Shown one piece after another: positions 12,006-22,840 of a stretch of DNA of 64,000 bases. The translations under genes were made by a program, and so were the position numbers. The stretch spans positions 397,579 to 461,578 of the forward strand of contig MNCI01030046.1 of NCBI GenBank assembly GCA_015680685.1. Direction: 5' to 3'. Numbering within the stretch: the stretch's first letter is position 1; every line of letters starts with the position of its first letter. This DNA is from Gnetum montanum (taxonomy: Eukaryota > Streptophyta > Gnetopsida > Gnetales > Gnetaceae). Under the pieces are notes generated by a model. It worked only from the letters and a program-made list of their open reading frames with translations. It did no database searches and had not been told where the DNA came from.

Positions 12006-12902
12006 ATTTTAAAAAATTTCTGATGTTGATAACTTCCTAATCATAATTCTGATCAAGGTAAAATTTGTACTGTTAGAATCATCTTGGAGAGTACTACATT
12101 TGGATATACTCTTAGGAAAAATTTCTAAGTTGAATTTCCATGATCTTTAAAACTAAAATAGCCTATTTTCTTGAAATTGGCCTTATTAAGATGGCTTAGG
12201 GACATCATTAAGATTTCTAAGTAACTTAAATTTAATTATGAGATGATAGAAAACTCTCAGAGGAAGGAATAATGATTATCAAGCTTGGTTTGTCAAGTTT
12301 AAGGAAGAGGTTAGTAGGATAGAATACTTCATTATTATCTAATAAGTATTTATTTCCATACTAATCCCTTGTTGATGGGCCTTACTAATTAAGTGCACAG
12401 GATCTACTTTTAGCTTGATTTCCTTCTATTAATACAATGGAGTCTTATAATAGATGCATTAAGAATTGGAACTGAACAAAAGATATGGAATGTTAACTTT
12501 CTTACTTATTTGGAGTTTGGGTATTCTAGGAGAGAAAAACAAAATAATGATGTAGGATCCCTAGAAGATTCCACAGAAAGAGTTAATAACCTTATGGTGA
12601 GACACTAAAGGTTATCTAAATTACTTTTCTAAATTAGGATTGAATAGTTGAAATTCTTGAGATTATGGCAAAATCTAATACCACTAAGAAATGGTTAAGA
12701 GTTATCTAGAAAGTTGTTATCTTTGTTTTACTTGAATCTCATGTAGTTGATGTATTGTTGAAGTCTATTTGTCCATGGAAGTTAATTTACTAGATGGGCA
12801 TGGTTCACCTTGGACATGATGCACCTTTGAAAATGTTTCATGGTTCATAGTTAATTATTGCATTGTGGTTAGCCCTTTATTTTAAATTATACTAGGTAAT
12901 GG

Positions 12903-12918
12903 TTGGCTCTAATACTAA
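12903..12918 (-). promoter_or_regulatory. Decayed tRNA-Met primer site of an unseen minus-strand element
   Basis: The minus strand reads TTAGTATTAGAGCCAA, two changes from the TTGGTATCAGAGCCAA typical of plant LTR elements primed by tRNA-iMet. One base further on, an LTR-like TGTGACATCTC begins at 12920. The pair suggests a minus-strand element lying to the left, with its 5' LTR to the right. The LTR's outer end was not located. Confidence 0.45.
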
Positions 12919-12919
12919 T

Positions 12920-14927
12920 TGTGACATCTCAATCCTATATATCATGGAAACATCAAATATACATAATGTTCAACATTATGCATATTGAACACATGTAACA
13001 CTGCATTTTTTGGATGCTCTCTCTCCTAGTATTTTTGTGTTTTGTAATGCCCACTTATATGGTATGCTTTTACCATGGTATTGGTTTTTTAGATTTTTCA
13101 TATTTTTTATATTTAAATATTAATTTATTTTATATGTATTCATTATTTTAGTTGTAGACCTTTCAATATTAATGTTTATTTTTATTTTCCTAGCTGATGT
13201 ATGCTAACTTAATGGATGAGTTTTGAAAGGTTCTCATGGAGGCTATCGTATGGGTTTGGCATGGTATGTGATTCATGATTGATTTTGGTATGGTTTGATA
13301 TTTTATTTTATTTTATTAATTGGTTATGATATGTGCTCATATTTATGATTTAGTCTTTGCTATTTGATTTTTTGATTGTAAGAGTTATGTACATTTGTGA
13401 AAGTTTTTTTTGGAGGATTTATTTTTGTAGAGTTTTAGTTTAGCTATTATCTTATTGTTTTATGTTGGATTCTTTTAGGTGTTTTTTCATAAAAACCCCA
13501 TACTTTTCTCATTCAAGCACTTTGATATTTATTTTCCTAGATAGGGATGTATTGTTGGATTGAAGGCTTGTGGTAGCATGTGAAGCTTTTATTGGTTCAA
13601 GAGTGCTAAATAGCAAGAGATCATAGCTAAGCTTTTTGGGTTATGTGAATTTTTGTGCTTCAATTTCTGAGTGAGAAATATTGCCCTTTTTTTCTATTCA
13701 TTTCAATTTGTAGAATTTTTACATATTCAACTTGGGTTGGGTAGTAACTTTATTAGATCTATGTAAATTTTTATTTGAAAATTTTGATTTTTTCTTAATC
13801 ATTAGAATTTTTAATTTTGTAATTTCATTTAATGATCTTGTTATGTTGTAATTTAAGACTTTGCTTTGTTGATTTTAGGTTTATGGGTTTTGTGAGAATA
13901 TCCATCAATAATTTTTGGGAATGGATCTTGGACAAATGATTGATATTTTAGTTCCATCATGTTTATTTCAGCTTTAGTTCTTGTGGATTTTATTCATTTT
14001 GTGAGATCTTAAGCTTTTAGTGTTTCATGAGGTTTTGATGAATTGATTAAGGATTTGTATTCTATGCATCATGTCATTGCCTCATGGCCTTTTCCCACTC
14101 ATTTTGGAGTCCTTAGTACTTTTTGGACTCTATCCCTCTTATCCTTAATGTCCCTTATTTATTACTATTCTTTTTCAGAGATCTTATTACCATTTTTGAA
14201 ACTTGTGTGAATTTCTATATGAAATTAAAAGTCAACCATGGATCATGATGTGATTGCTAGCATTAACCAAGAGTTTTGATGTACTCATAATGGGGTTGTG
14301 ATCCATGCTTAGTCATTTTGTGCTAATTCCAGTCTCTATTTTGTGAAACCTACAATATCACAAAACTACCAAGAATCATGGTCTCATTCCATGCGTTATG
14401 TTGAGATTGCGTTAAAGTCTTTTATGATGTTGTTAATATTTTTCCTTGTCTTATAAGATTTTCTTTCAATCATGAGTCTTGTTCTAGTTATAGTTTATCA
14501 CCATGAGTCATGGTAGGGTTGTGATGAGGTCATGATCTATCATCACAAGTTGTGATGAAGTCATAATTAAGTTCTAGTGAGTTCTTGTTATCATTATAAG
14601 TTATTTCTTGATTTTCAAGTTGCCCACTAGTCATGGACTAGTTGTGATTTATTACCACAATTTGTGGTTAGCTCATGATCAAGGGTTTTTATCTTATTTT
14701 CTACTAGTTGGTATTCATGGGATATCACAAGTCTTGGTTTATTCATGGGTGAGTCATGATGAGTTAGCATGAGTCATGGTGATGTTGTGGTATTTATTTT
14801 TCATTATTTCTTCTTTCTTTATGTGATTGTTGCTCAATTTGGCTTAGCTTAACAATTCTTTCTCTCATTTAATTTAGTTTATGTACCTAAATTCTTTTGG
14901 ATCATCTATTTCATTTAAAAGTTGATT
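12920..14927. other. Gene-free stretch, possible decayed LTR
   Basis: It starts with the LTR-like TGTGACATC and has no supported coding sequence. From about 14370 to 14800 it contains degenerate repeats of CATGAGTCATGGT and TTGTGAT-type motifs. TGA2 is inserted at its right end. Confidence 0.4.
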
Positions 14928-14932
14928 GTGTA
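14928..14932. repeat. TGA2 target-site duplication, left copy
   Basis: GTGTA immediately outside the left LTR is identical to 21952-21956 outside the right LTR. A 5-bp duplication is the normal footprint of LTR-element integration. Confidence 0.9.
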
Positions 14933-15643
14933 TGATGAGTGGCGATGTACACCTACACTCAACCAAACAAATATGAGCATTACATGTGTGATCCAGTTGA
15001 ACTCCGCAGACTAAGTGCCTATACGCCTTATAGAACACTTAAGGTTAATAAATATTTTTCTTCCCAAGCTTACTTGTATTTGTTATGGTTGTATGGTTAA
15101 GTAAGCTTGAGGCATGTGATTTTTATATCTTTTATGTTTTTATCACCTATGCTAAGAGAGGAAAGGGTGAAGAGACTAAGTAATTAACTTTCACTAACTA
15201 AGCTCTAATCATCCTAGGATTAGTATTTGTTCCCACTTGTCGTTCACACCCCGAAATAATGCAACGCTACTGGGATTACCAAACGCTATTTGTTACTGGG
15301 ATTACCAAGCGTAACGCACGTGCTCAAAGCGGTCGTACTGTATGCACTTAACTATGAGAGTTGAGGGTTGAGAGAGATTAAGTCCTTAAGAAAGCATTAA
15401 ATATTTAACAATAATTAAATTCCTATTTAGCTTAGTCCATATGCTACAAGGTTTATCCAAAATTTCATCTTTATTGCTGTACAAAATTGTGTGCTTAGGT
15501 ACAGAATTGCTCAAATAAAGATTTGTTCACTTTGAGACTCCTACTACAGGCACATGGAAATTATTCTAACTCTGGAATGGAAAAATGGCAAGAGTTTGGC
15601 TAGGGTCTATATCTAGATGGAGAAATAAGGGAGAGTTACCTCT

Positions 15644-15651
15644 TATTTATA
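15644..15651 (-). promoter_or_regulatory. TATA box in TGA2 3' LTR
   Basis: TATAAATA on the minus strand, about 100 bp inside the U3 end. The equivalent box in the 5' LTR, which would drive the element, is at 21844-21851. Confidence 0.65.
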
Positions 15652-15667
15652 GAACTGACGATGGGCT

Positions 15668-15745
15668 ACGATATCGTGTACGTGATATCGCAGCTTCTGA
15701 CACGATATCGTGTACGCGATATCGTAGCCCATGCGATATCACGTC
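15668..15745. repeat. Palindrome array in TGA2 3' LTR
   Basis: Two near-palindromes (15669-15690 and 15701-15725) of the CGATATCGTGTACG type plus a half copy GCGATATCAC. They fill almost all the space between the LTR end and the TATA box. The 5' LTR carries the same arrangement with more decay at 21867-21945. Confidence 0.8.
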
Positions 15746-15751
15746 CCATCA

Positions 15752-15764
15752 TACCCCCATGACT
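15752..15764 (-). promoter_or_regulatory. TGA2 polypurine tract
   Basis: Minus strand AGTCATGGGGGTA next to the LTR. It marks the start site of plus-strand DNA synthesis. Confidence 0.75.
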
Positions 15765-18000
15765 AAATAAAAACTCATCCTTAAGTTCCTTACAAAATAT
15801 TGGGAAGGTATGGGATTATTGACTTGAATGGAACTAATGGTGTATGAGATGACATGTGAACAGATCATCATTACAGAACATGAAAAAACTGGTGTTCACG
15901 ACAATGAGAGTGAACACTTTATACATTTGACATCCAGCCTTATTTGGCAGCTGAGAGAGAAAGAGAGAGAAAAATAAGTTTTTTGCTACCAATGCCAAGA
16001 TTTTTCCTTTTGTTGTCCATCCATAAGCGCACCATCAATCTCATTCCTTGCATAACGGCTTCGGCATTGATCCATTTCAAGTGTTTCCTCCAGATCCAAT
16101 CCATTGTTGTATGATTGCCATTTGCACACACAACATAGTCCCATATTAGCAAGGGTAAATGAATCACAATGTAGTTGATACCTTACCTCAGTGTAAGGTC
16201 CATTGGCTGAGTTGTGATATGGCTGATGTAGATTCTGGAGATGTAATAATGGTGACTACCCAAGGTGTAGCGGTTAGGAGAAAATCAAAAAAGGCCCGTA
16301 CCCCCATGACTAATCGTGAACCTCTGGTAGCGAGAGAATGGAAAAAGATAAGGAGTAAGAAAGATTGAGAAAAAGAGACAATTGTAACACTGATGAAATG
16401 GATGTCAGAGATGGAAATGAACAAAATAGAAATGGATTGCGAAAATGTTTAAGGAAAAGAAATTAACTGATGCACAAAATAGGATTGCCAGTGGGTCCTC
16501 CCCAAAGCAGGCTCATGCCCTTAATGCCCTAACATTCCCACATTCAAAGAGTCAGTGGGCTCTGAAAATGTCATTTGGAGGCAAGAGTTAAAGTCTTAAC
16601 CACACGAATTTACCAAAAAGAAAACAATGCGTCAACCAAAATATAGACTACTGATACAACAGGCAATGAGGTGAACAATGGAGAAAGAATGATGGAAAGA
16701 AGAGAATGGAATGGAATATTAAGAATAAGGTGGTGTACAGCCCCTTGTGTATTTAATGATTAATATGACTTAGTAGATCCCATTCCAACTCCAGTCTCAA
16801 ACAAACCACATCCAGTGACTTTGCATTAATACATTTAGCCAATCCATCCACTTGAAGTAACAAGAATGCATCCCTCAAAGAGCCACCACCATTCCGATGA
16901 AACAAGGGAGGAGAAAGTAGGAAGAGAGGAAGGGCCTTAGTTAGAGGGAACATGTTTTTAGTTCCATAACTAGTGTTTGTAGCCCAGATTATTATTTCAT
17001 CTAAGGGGTGTGCTTTGAATTCGCACTATTTTTTTGTGTTTTTCATGAGAACCACACCATGCAAAGACTTATTATTTTTATTTTTATTCACTTAGCTTCC
17101 CGATAATTGAGTAACATCAAAACGGTAAGAAAACTCAAGAAGAAAACATCCAAGCATCCAAGAGAATGGCCAACACAAATGTATCAAGTTTCCTTGAAGT
17201 CACACCCTTTTCAATCCTTGAGTCCTTCCTTAGTTTGAGGAATGCCAAGTCATTGATTCATTGATAGTTCTTATTATTTTGAAGAAAGGGACTATATAGT
17301 TCCAAGCCAAGAGAGACCATAGAAATTTATGGATGCACGGATGATGTGGACTCATTGCCTATGATATCAAAAGAACCATACCTTAGTATCAACATTATAA
17401 CTTAGAGGTAAAAACCAAACATTAGCAACCAATAGAATACAGTTCATACTATCATTAAGAGCACTTATTGGATGACAAACTTAACAAAATGGATAAACAT
17501 ACACACACACAATAAAATAAAAAGTACAAACAATGTTGCAACACAAAAAACAAAAAAAATTAAAGAAAGTTGTAAAACAAAAATGTGTAAAACAAAATGT
17601 TAAAAAGAACTAAGGGCCTTAGTTGGTCAGCATAGGTGGCCATCTCCCCCATGACTGAATTGAAAGGGAGAGATCTGAAATAATGAGTGTTTGTTTGAAT
17701 TTTTTTTAAAAGTGTCCAACTTCTCTCAATTGATGTTTTTAGGTTAAGGGTTGGAAGTTGGTGATGCTCATACTCTAGTGTATCTATGCCTTCGTTGTGG
17801 TCGCAAGTTGTTCCCCCAGTTAGTTCCATGCATGTTGGTCAGTTTCTCTCCTTATTAGCTATCAACTACTAGGTGTTTTCTTGTTGTGTGGTTGCTACAT
17901 ACAAGCACCTTTGTATCTAAGTTTCCTGGGCACACCGGTTGCATATAGGAGATGTTGAGCACTCCTGTATGTCATCATCCTCTGTATCACTGTATGTGAT
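15765..18000 (-). other. TGA2 non-coding 3' region
   Basis: About 2.2 kb between the protease and the 3' LTR, where a full element would carry RT, RNase H and integrase. None of their motifs were found. It contains further polypurine-like copies at 16301-16311 and 17646-17656, the family-conserved block at 16490-16560, and the short open frame at 15940-16167 shared with TGA1. Confidence 0.65.
16490..16560 (-). other. Family-conserved non-coding block, TGA2 copy
   Basis: Plus strand AGTGGGTCCTCCCCAAAGCA, then AATGCCCT and a final AGTGGGC. The same block is at 48996-49070 (TGA3), 55367-55440 (TGA4) and 62517-62595 (TGA5), although surrounding DNA differs more. It is not in a conserved reading frame. 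A role as an RNA signal is possible but not shown. Confidence 0.65.
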
Positions 18001-18430
18001 TCATGGAACTTTCTTCTTCTCTATCTTTCCGTAAGATTTTTCCTTAGATATTTCTAGGGAAAGATCATGGATTCCTAGGCATGCATTTATGGTACTTAGC
18101 CATGCCCTCCCCATTATAATTGGGAAGTCCCCTTTATTATTATTGACTTCTATCACTAGGAAATCAGCTGGGTATGACCAACCACACACAGTGGTAACAA
18201 TGTCCTCCACAAGTTCCATGGGGACAGTGATGGACTGCTCAACCAGCTCTAATTGAATATTACTCTTCTTTAGTGAAGGTAGGTTCTAGGCTTTATACAT
18301 TTCTTGTGATATTAAGTTGACTCCAGAACCTGAGTCAAGAAGAACCTTACGTGGTTTGTTCCCAGTGACTTGGAGATAGATTAAGGGACTTCCAAGATCA
18401 GAGAATTTCCTGGGAAGTTGGCCCACCTTT
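18001..18430 (-). pseudogene. TGA2 retropepsin (gag-processing protease), one in-frame stop
   Basis: The minus strand encodes LLDSGSGVNLIS, with the catalytic D-S-G codons at 18336-18328, followed by the flap region and the FPIIMGRAWLSTINA block that matches the conserved G-R near the retropepsin C-terminus. Upstream SPLIYLQVTGNKPRK also fits the fold. A TAG at 18286-18288 interrupts the frame about 16 codons after the active site. It would have cleaved Gag inside virus-like particles. It is the best preserved protease of the family in this window. After it the expected reverse transcriptase is absent. Confidence 0.8.
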
Positions 18431-18480
18431 ATCCAATTAGTGATGGTATGTGTTAACATAACCGTATGCGTTGAGCTCTA

Positions 18481-18990
18481 TTATTGGTTTGAAGGGAGCT
18501 CCAAAGCCTTACTTGATGGAGAAGTGGTCATAGACTCAACTGCTTGTGGTTGTGAGAGCTTGTTTGGACTATTGGTTCTAAAGAAAGGTCTTCTCTTTGT
18601 ACAGTTGTTAGAACCAGTAGTGGGTTGAAGGTTTATAGCTCTCATAACATTACGTTGTTTAGGTTGAGTGCGGAGTTCCCCTTGCATCGTTGGAGTGGGT
18701 GGTAGTGACACTATCGGCATAAGAGATGCGGATGGATTCAAAGAATGGTATGCATGTGGGGTGTCTCTTCTAGGAGAGGGAATCATAAAATACTCCCGAA
18801 CTTGGTAGTGATGTTGTGGGATCTTGTAACTGACAGAGTCACTTGGAGAAAATGGCTACTACACGTAATAGCTATATGGATTTGGTTTCCGATAAGGGTA
18901 TTGTTGTCTAGGTGGTGGCATCCCCCATGACTGTGGGTATTGCCACTGCTCGTGTTGCTCGATAGGGTGTGGTGGAGTTTCACTTGGATA
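18481..18990 (-). pseudogene. TGA2 Gag-protease linker, low complexity
   Basis: Pro-, Ser-, Thr- and Gln-rich frames such as SLPPTPTMQGEL and RRPFFRTNSPNK. The last matches LPFFRNDPRKG of the TGA3 linker at about 50290. It joins Gag to the protease and has no domain of its own. It carries stops and a polypurine-like motif at 18922-18932. Confidence 0.55.
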
Positions 18991-19044
18991 ATATGTTAAG
19001 GGTTGGTGGAACTACCTTGGGTTACCTTGGGGATAAGGTAACCT

Positions 19045-20987
19045 TCAGGGTGCCTGCCGTTTGTTAAGTCTTGGGTTGAGTGCATACGCCCCGGACTCTT
19101 GTAGATGTGAGATTATTGGGCAACATCCTTTAGGATGGTCATATTGGCAGATCTCACATCCACCATCATTTTCCGTATCAGAGTCCACAACCTTATTGGT
19201 GATAGTCAGTTTCCCCTTACCTTTGTTATGTGCATGGTCTAAGTTTCTCCCTTTCTTTTTATCATGTTCACTACTTCGCTCCTTAGACTCCTCTACGATT
19301 TTTAAAAAAGTTTCAAATCTACTATCTAAGGAGTCCCACATTTGATCTACCTTGGCTGACACTTCAGTTGATAACTTTTGAAGTGGCAAGGTTTTTCTAT
19401 TCACAAACTCTTCAAGTGGTGACTCATCCTCTTCCTTACAGAATCTTACTCCCTTCTTTTGGAGGGAAGGATCGTGGTTATACTCTTCTGCCCTTTCTCT
19501 TTTTTGTAGCTCTCCTTCTTCCTTAGGTACTTGATCCAATAGTCTATGAACTTCATGGGACCTAAGCTCAGATAATCTCCCTTGGGCATATGTTCCAAGG
19601 GTTCCCCTAGTTTCATGTCTTAGCCCATCTATGAGGTGGCGAAGTTGATCCCATTGTGCGTAACCATGGCCCGAGCAATGATGTAGTAGTGCATAATATC
19701 GGCCCATGGTAGCATCCAAGGGTTCATGATTACCTTGCTTTCATCCTTGGATCTATTTCCACAAGTTGTACACTCGGGAGTATGTTTGATATTTATCATT
19801 AAATAGTTCTAGCATTGTACTCCATTGTCTAATAGATTCTGATTCTAAGGATTGGTACCAACTTTCTACTTCTTTTATGAGTGTCCTTGGGAATAACTTT
19901 AGCTTTTACCACTCATTTTTGATATTCTACAAGGCATAGGCATCGTGAAATTCCTGTAAGTAATTTTGTGAATCAGATTGTATCCCCCCTCAAATTGGGG
20001 AATATTATTCATGTCTAGTCTCTTGATCTGGCTATCTTTTTGGTGCCTTGTAGGTATCCTCACAGCCTCCGTAATATATAACATACTTCAGGTTGCAAGT
20101 AGGGGTTCATCATTGTCATTTCTTTCATGGCATCTGTGATGCCTACGCGGTTCCTTACTTTCCCTTCTACCATGCCTTGATTCTCTCGAATGCCCTTTTC
20201 CTTGCTCTCAACTCTCTCGTTGAGGGTTCTCATTATGCTTACCCTTATACTCATGGTTGTGTTCCTTGTGATTACGTCCTGATGTAGAAGGAGAGGGTGA
20301 ATGATGTGATGAAGGTGAAGAAGAAGGGGAACCATCACCATGACAATGTTTCTTACCTTCTCTTCAGTGGCTACAACCCTAATCGTGATGATGATCAGAC
20401 TGCCTACCCTTATCATTTATTTGTGTTTCCTCATTGAACACTTGGTGTTCATGGGGATTAGAACTAGGGTTATGAATGATGGAGTGTAGTTTCTGATACC
20501 CCACCTCCTCACCATCATTAGGATGGGGAACATCATTTGATGGAGAACCTGTTATAACTGGTTCACCATCTCCAATTTCTTTTAGGACATGTGGGACCCT
20601 TTTACCCTTCAACGATGTATGGTAGCTCTCTTGCCGCGAGTTCCTTAAACATTGCACCACTGTGGAATAGTAATGCCTTGTGTCATAATCACATGCAACG
20701 TATTCAATGTATAGCTGCATCATGTCTATCTGTGCAAGAGCATGAAGGAGCATGTTAAAGACTGCACAATCTGGGGGTAACACTATGTTACCTTGCAAGT
20801 CTCGCCAACGCAGTTGTTCATCCTGATGGAGGATAAAGGTAAAATCAGGTATATACTCATCGTGATGAGTATACACTACCCGATGCTCTTGGGGAACTGG
20901 CAGTTCTTGGTTATATATGTTGTACCGCCGACTGTCTATTGTGTGATCCCTAGGTGGTGAAGTGCTTTTATGAGAAGAAGAAGACAT
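19045..20987 (-). pseudogene. gag: TGA2 gag polyprotein, broken
   Basis: The start ATG at 20987 lies 145 bp after the primer site. The first ~202 residues are open (MSSSSHKSTSPP...). A TAG and then other stops follow a His/Ser/Arg-rich stretch near 20360-20200. The core gag region follows in another frame: NHEPLDATMGRYYALLHHC, RHLIDGLRHETRGTLGTYAQ, an acidic/basic helical stretch, and a CEICQYDHPKGC zinc-knuckle-like motif at about 19150. Gag forms the particle and packages RNA. The knuckle spacing (C-x2-C-x3-H-x3-C) is atypical. The frame is destroyed by several stops and at least one frameshift. Confidence 0.8.
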
Positions 20988-21114
20988 TGTTATCTTCTCG
21001 GTGTGCTATTGACCATTGTTTAAATTTTCTTCTGATTAACCTTAAGGGTTCGTTTAAGCTTCCCAATGATGTGGATGATTTCCTATGTTCTACTTAGTGC
21101 ACAAACAACTTAGT

Positions 21115-21132
21115 CCCTGGAACTGGTGCCAA
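21115..21132 (-). promoter_or_regulatory. TGA2 primer-binding site (tRNA-Asp-like)
   Basis: Minus strand TTGGCACCAGTTCCAGGG follows the 5' LTR directly. The plant tRNA-Asp 3' end would pair with TGGCGCCGTTGCCGGGG. About 12 of 17 bases agree. TGA3 and TGA4 agree at other positions, so together they support tRNA-Asp. Confidence 0.7.
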
Positions 21133-21951
21133 TGATGAGTGGCGAGGTACCCCTACACTCAACCATACGAATACGAGCGTTACACGCATGATCCGGTCAA
21201 ACTCCGTAGACTAAGTGCCTATACGCCTTATGGAACACTTAAGGTTAATCAATTTTTGTCCTTCCAAGCTTACTTGTTTATGTCACAGTTGTATGGTTAA
21301 GTAAGCTTGAGGCATGTGATTTTTATATCTTTTATGTTTTTATCGCCTATGCTAAGAGAGGAAAGGGTGAAGAGACTAAGTAACTAACTTTCATTAACTA
21401 AGATCTAATCATCCTAGGATCAGTATCCATTCCCACTTGTTGTTCACACCCTGAACTAATGTAACACTACTGGGATTACCAAACGCTATTCATTACTGGG
21501 ATTACCAAGCGTAACGCAGGTGCTTGAAGTGGTCGTACTGAATGCAGTTAACTATGAGAGTTGAGGATTGAGAGAGATTAAGTCCCTAAGAAATCATTAA
21601 ACATTTAACAATAATTAAAGTCCTATTTAGCTTAGTCCATATGCTGCAAGGTTTATCCAAAATTTCATCTTTATTACCGTACACAATTGTGTGCTCAGGT
21701 ACAGAATTGCTCGAATAAAGATTTGTTCACTTTGAGACTCCTATTGCGGGCACATGGAAATTATTCTAACTCTGGAATGGAAAAATGAAAATATTTTGGC
21801 TAAGGTCTAGATCTAGACGGAGAAATAAGGGAGAGTTTCCTCTTATTTATAGAACTAGTGATGGGCTACGATATCACGTACGCGGAATTGTAGCTTCTGA
21901 GATGATATTGCGTACACGATATCGCAGCCCATGCGATATTGCATACCATTA
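21133..21951 (-). repeat. TGA2 5' LTR (819 bp)
   Basis: Plus strand TGATGAGTGGCGAGG to GCATACCATTA. The terminal CA has mutated to TA. It faces the primer site and is therefore the 5' LTR on the minus strand. Confidence 0.9.
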
Positions 21952-21956
21952 GTGTA
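21952..21956. repeat. TGA2 target-site duplication, right copy
   Basis: GTGTA, identical to 14928-14932. Confidence 0.9.
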
Positions 21957-22245
21957 TCTTTTGGTTATTGGATTTTGTTATGTTCTCCATCATCAACATA
22001 TGATTTTCATTGTTTTGATGCTTGTTGGATGTATGTTTGAATGGTACTAGCATCGAGTTATGTGGTTTTTTGGAGATGGGCTCCCTAAAGATATTTATTA
22101 TTTGGTCCTAGTTGAGATACATTAGTGTGACTTTTTTTGTAGATCCCATACTACACAAGAGAATGATACATCGTTCATTGATCCTTTCTTTTGTTCAATG
22201 CCTATAGAATATTTGAAGTAATTCCTAGGTAGCACCTTTGACATT

Positions 22246-22250
22246 GATAT
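22246..22250. repeat. CP1 target-site duplication, left copy
   Basis: GATAT directly before the left LTR, identical to 28661-28665 after the right LTR. Confidence 0.85.
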
Positions 22251-22826
22251 TGTGAGAGATGTCTTAGAATAAAGGTTCTCCTATGTTCTTACTATGGTTT
22301 AGAGACCATGGAACACTCTAAGGTGCCCTTGCATGGCACTCAAGTGTTAGAAAATCCATCCTGGCTTGGTAGTACCAAGCTAGCTATAGGACTCCCTCAT
22401 GTTTCATCCCTTTCTAAGTCCTCTTCATACTACCCTCACATGGAGAATCACATGGCCCTTATTCTATGGTGGTTGTAGATATGTAGGTAGCTAGGACTGG
22501 ATGCTTTTGGTGTAGTGCCTTTTTAAACCTTGTACCTGATAATGCGGGGTCTATAGGTGAGGTGCTACTTGTAAATACATCATCACCCCTTCCACTGACT
22601 ATGTCTACAAGGTTGTTTGTGTATGTATTTGCAAAGTCCTTATTCAGAGTTTAGTCATTATCCTTGAGGTGAATTCTCTTGTATTAAGAAGTTGTTGTGC
22701 CGCTCTCTTTCTTCCAAGGGTTTCTTGCTTGTTTAGAGGCATATTATCCATGTGGTTTGCCCTAGATCCATTAGATCTTAGTGAATACCTTGGGGTGCTA
22801 GACAACATCGGGGCAATGTTGTTATA
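22251..22826 (+). repeat. CP1 5' LTR (576 bp)
   Basis: Starts TGTGAGAGATGTCTTAG and ends ATGTTGTTATA. It aligns end to end with 28085-28660. Shared blocks include GAGACCATGGAACACTCTAA and TACCCTCACATGGAGAA. Confidence 0.9.
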
Positions 22827-22828
22827 TG

Positions 22829-22840
22829 TGGTATCAAAGC
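22829..22840 (+). promoter_or_regulatory. CP1 primer-binding site (tRNA-iMet)
   Basis: TGGTATCAAAGC, two bases after the LTR, differs at one position from TGGTATCAGAGC, the complement of the initiator tRNA-Met 3' end. Confidence 0.9.

Larger units (their letters stand above)
14933..15751 (-). repeat. TGA2 3' LTR (819 bp)
   Basis: Begins TGATGAGTGGCGATG on the plus strand and ends CGTCCCATCA. It is the same length as the partner at 21133-21951 and aligns without large gaps. Adjacent internal sequence is the polypurine tract, which identifies it as the 3' LTR on the minus strand. Confidence 0.9.
14933..21951 (-). mobile_element. TGA2: complete gag-pro LTR retrotransposon without RT or integrase
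   Basis: Two 819-bp LTRs, a perfect GTGTA target duplication, a tRNA-Asp-like primer site and a polypurine tract define a 7019-bp minus-strand element. In 5' to 3' order: LTR, primer site, gag, proline/serine-rich linker, retropepsin, ~2.2 kb non-coding, polypurine tract, LTR. No reverse transcriptase, RNase H or integrase motif was found, and there is little room for them. Gag and protease are broken. The LTRs differ at many sites, mostly C/T and G/A, so the insertion is not recent. The primer site and gag place it in Ty3/gypsy, probably Athila/Tat-like (inference). Confidence 0.9.
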
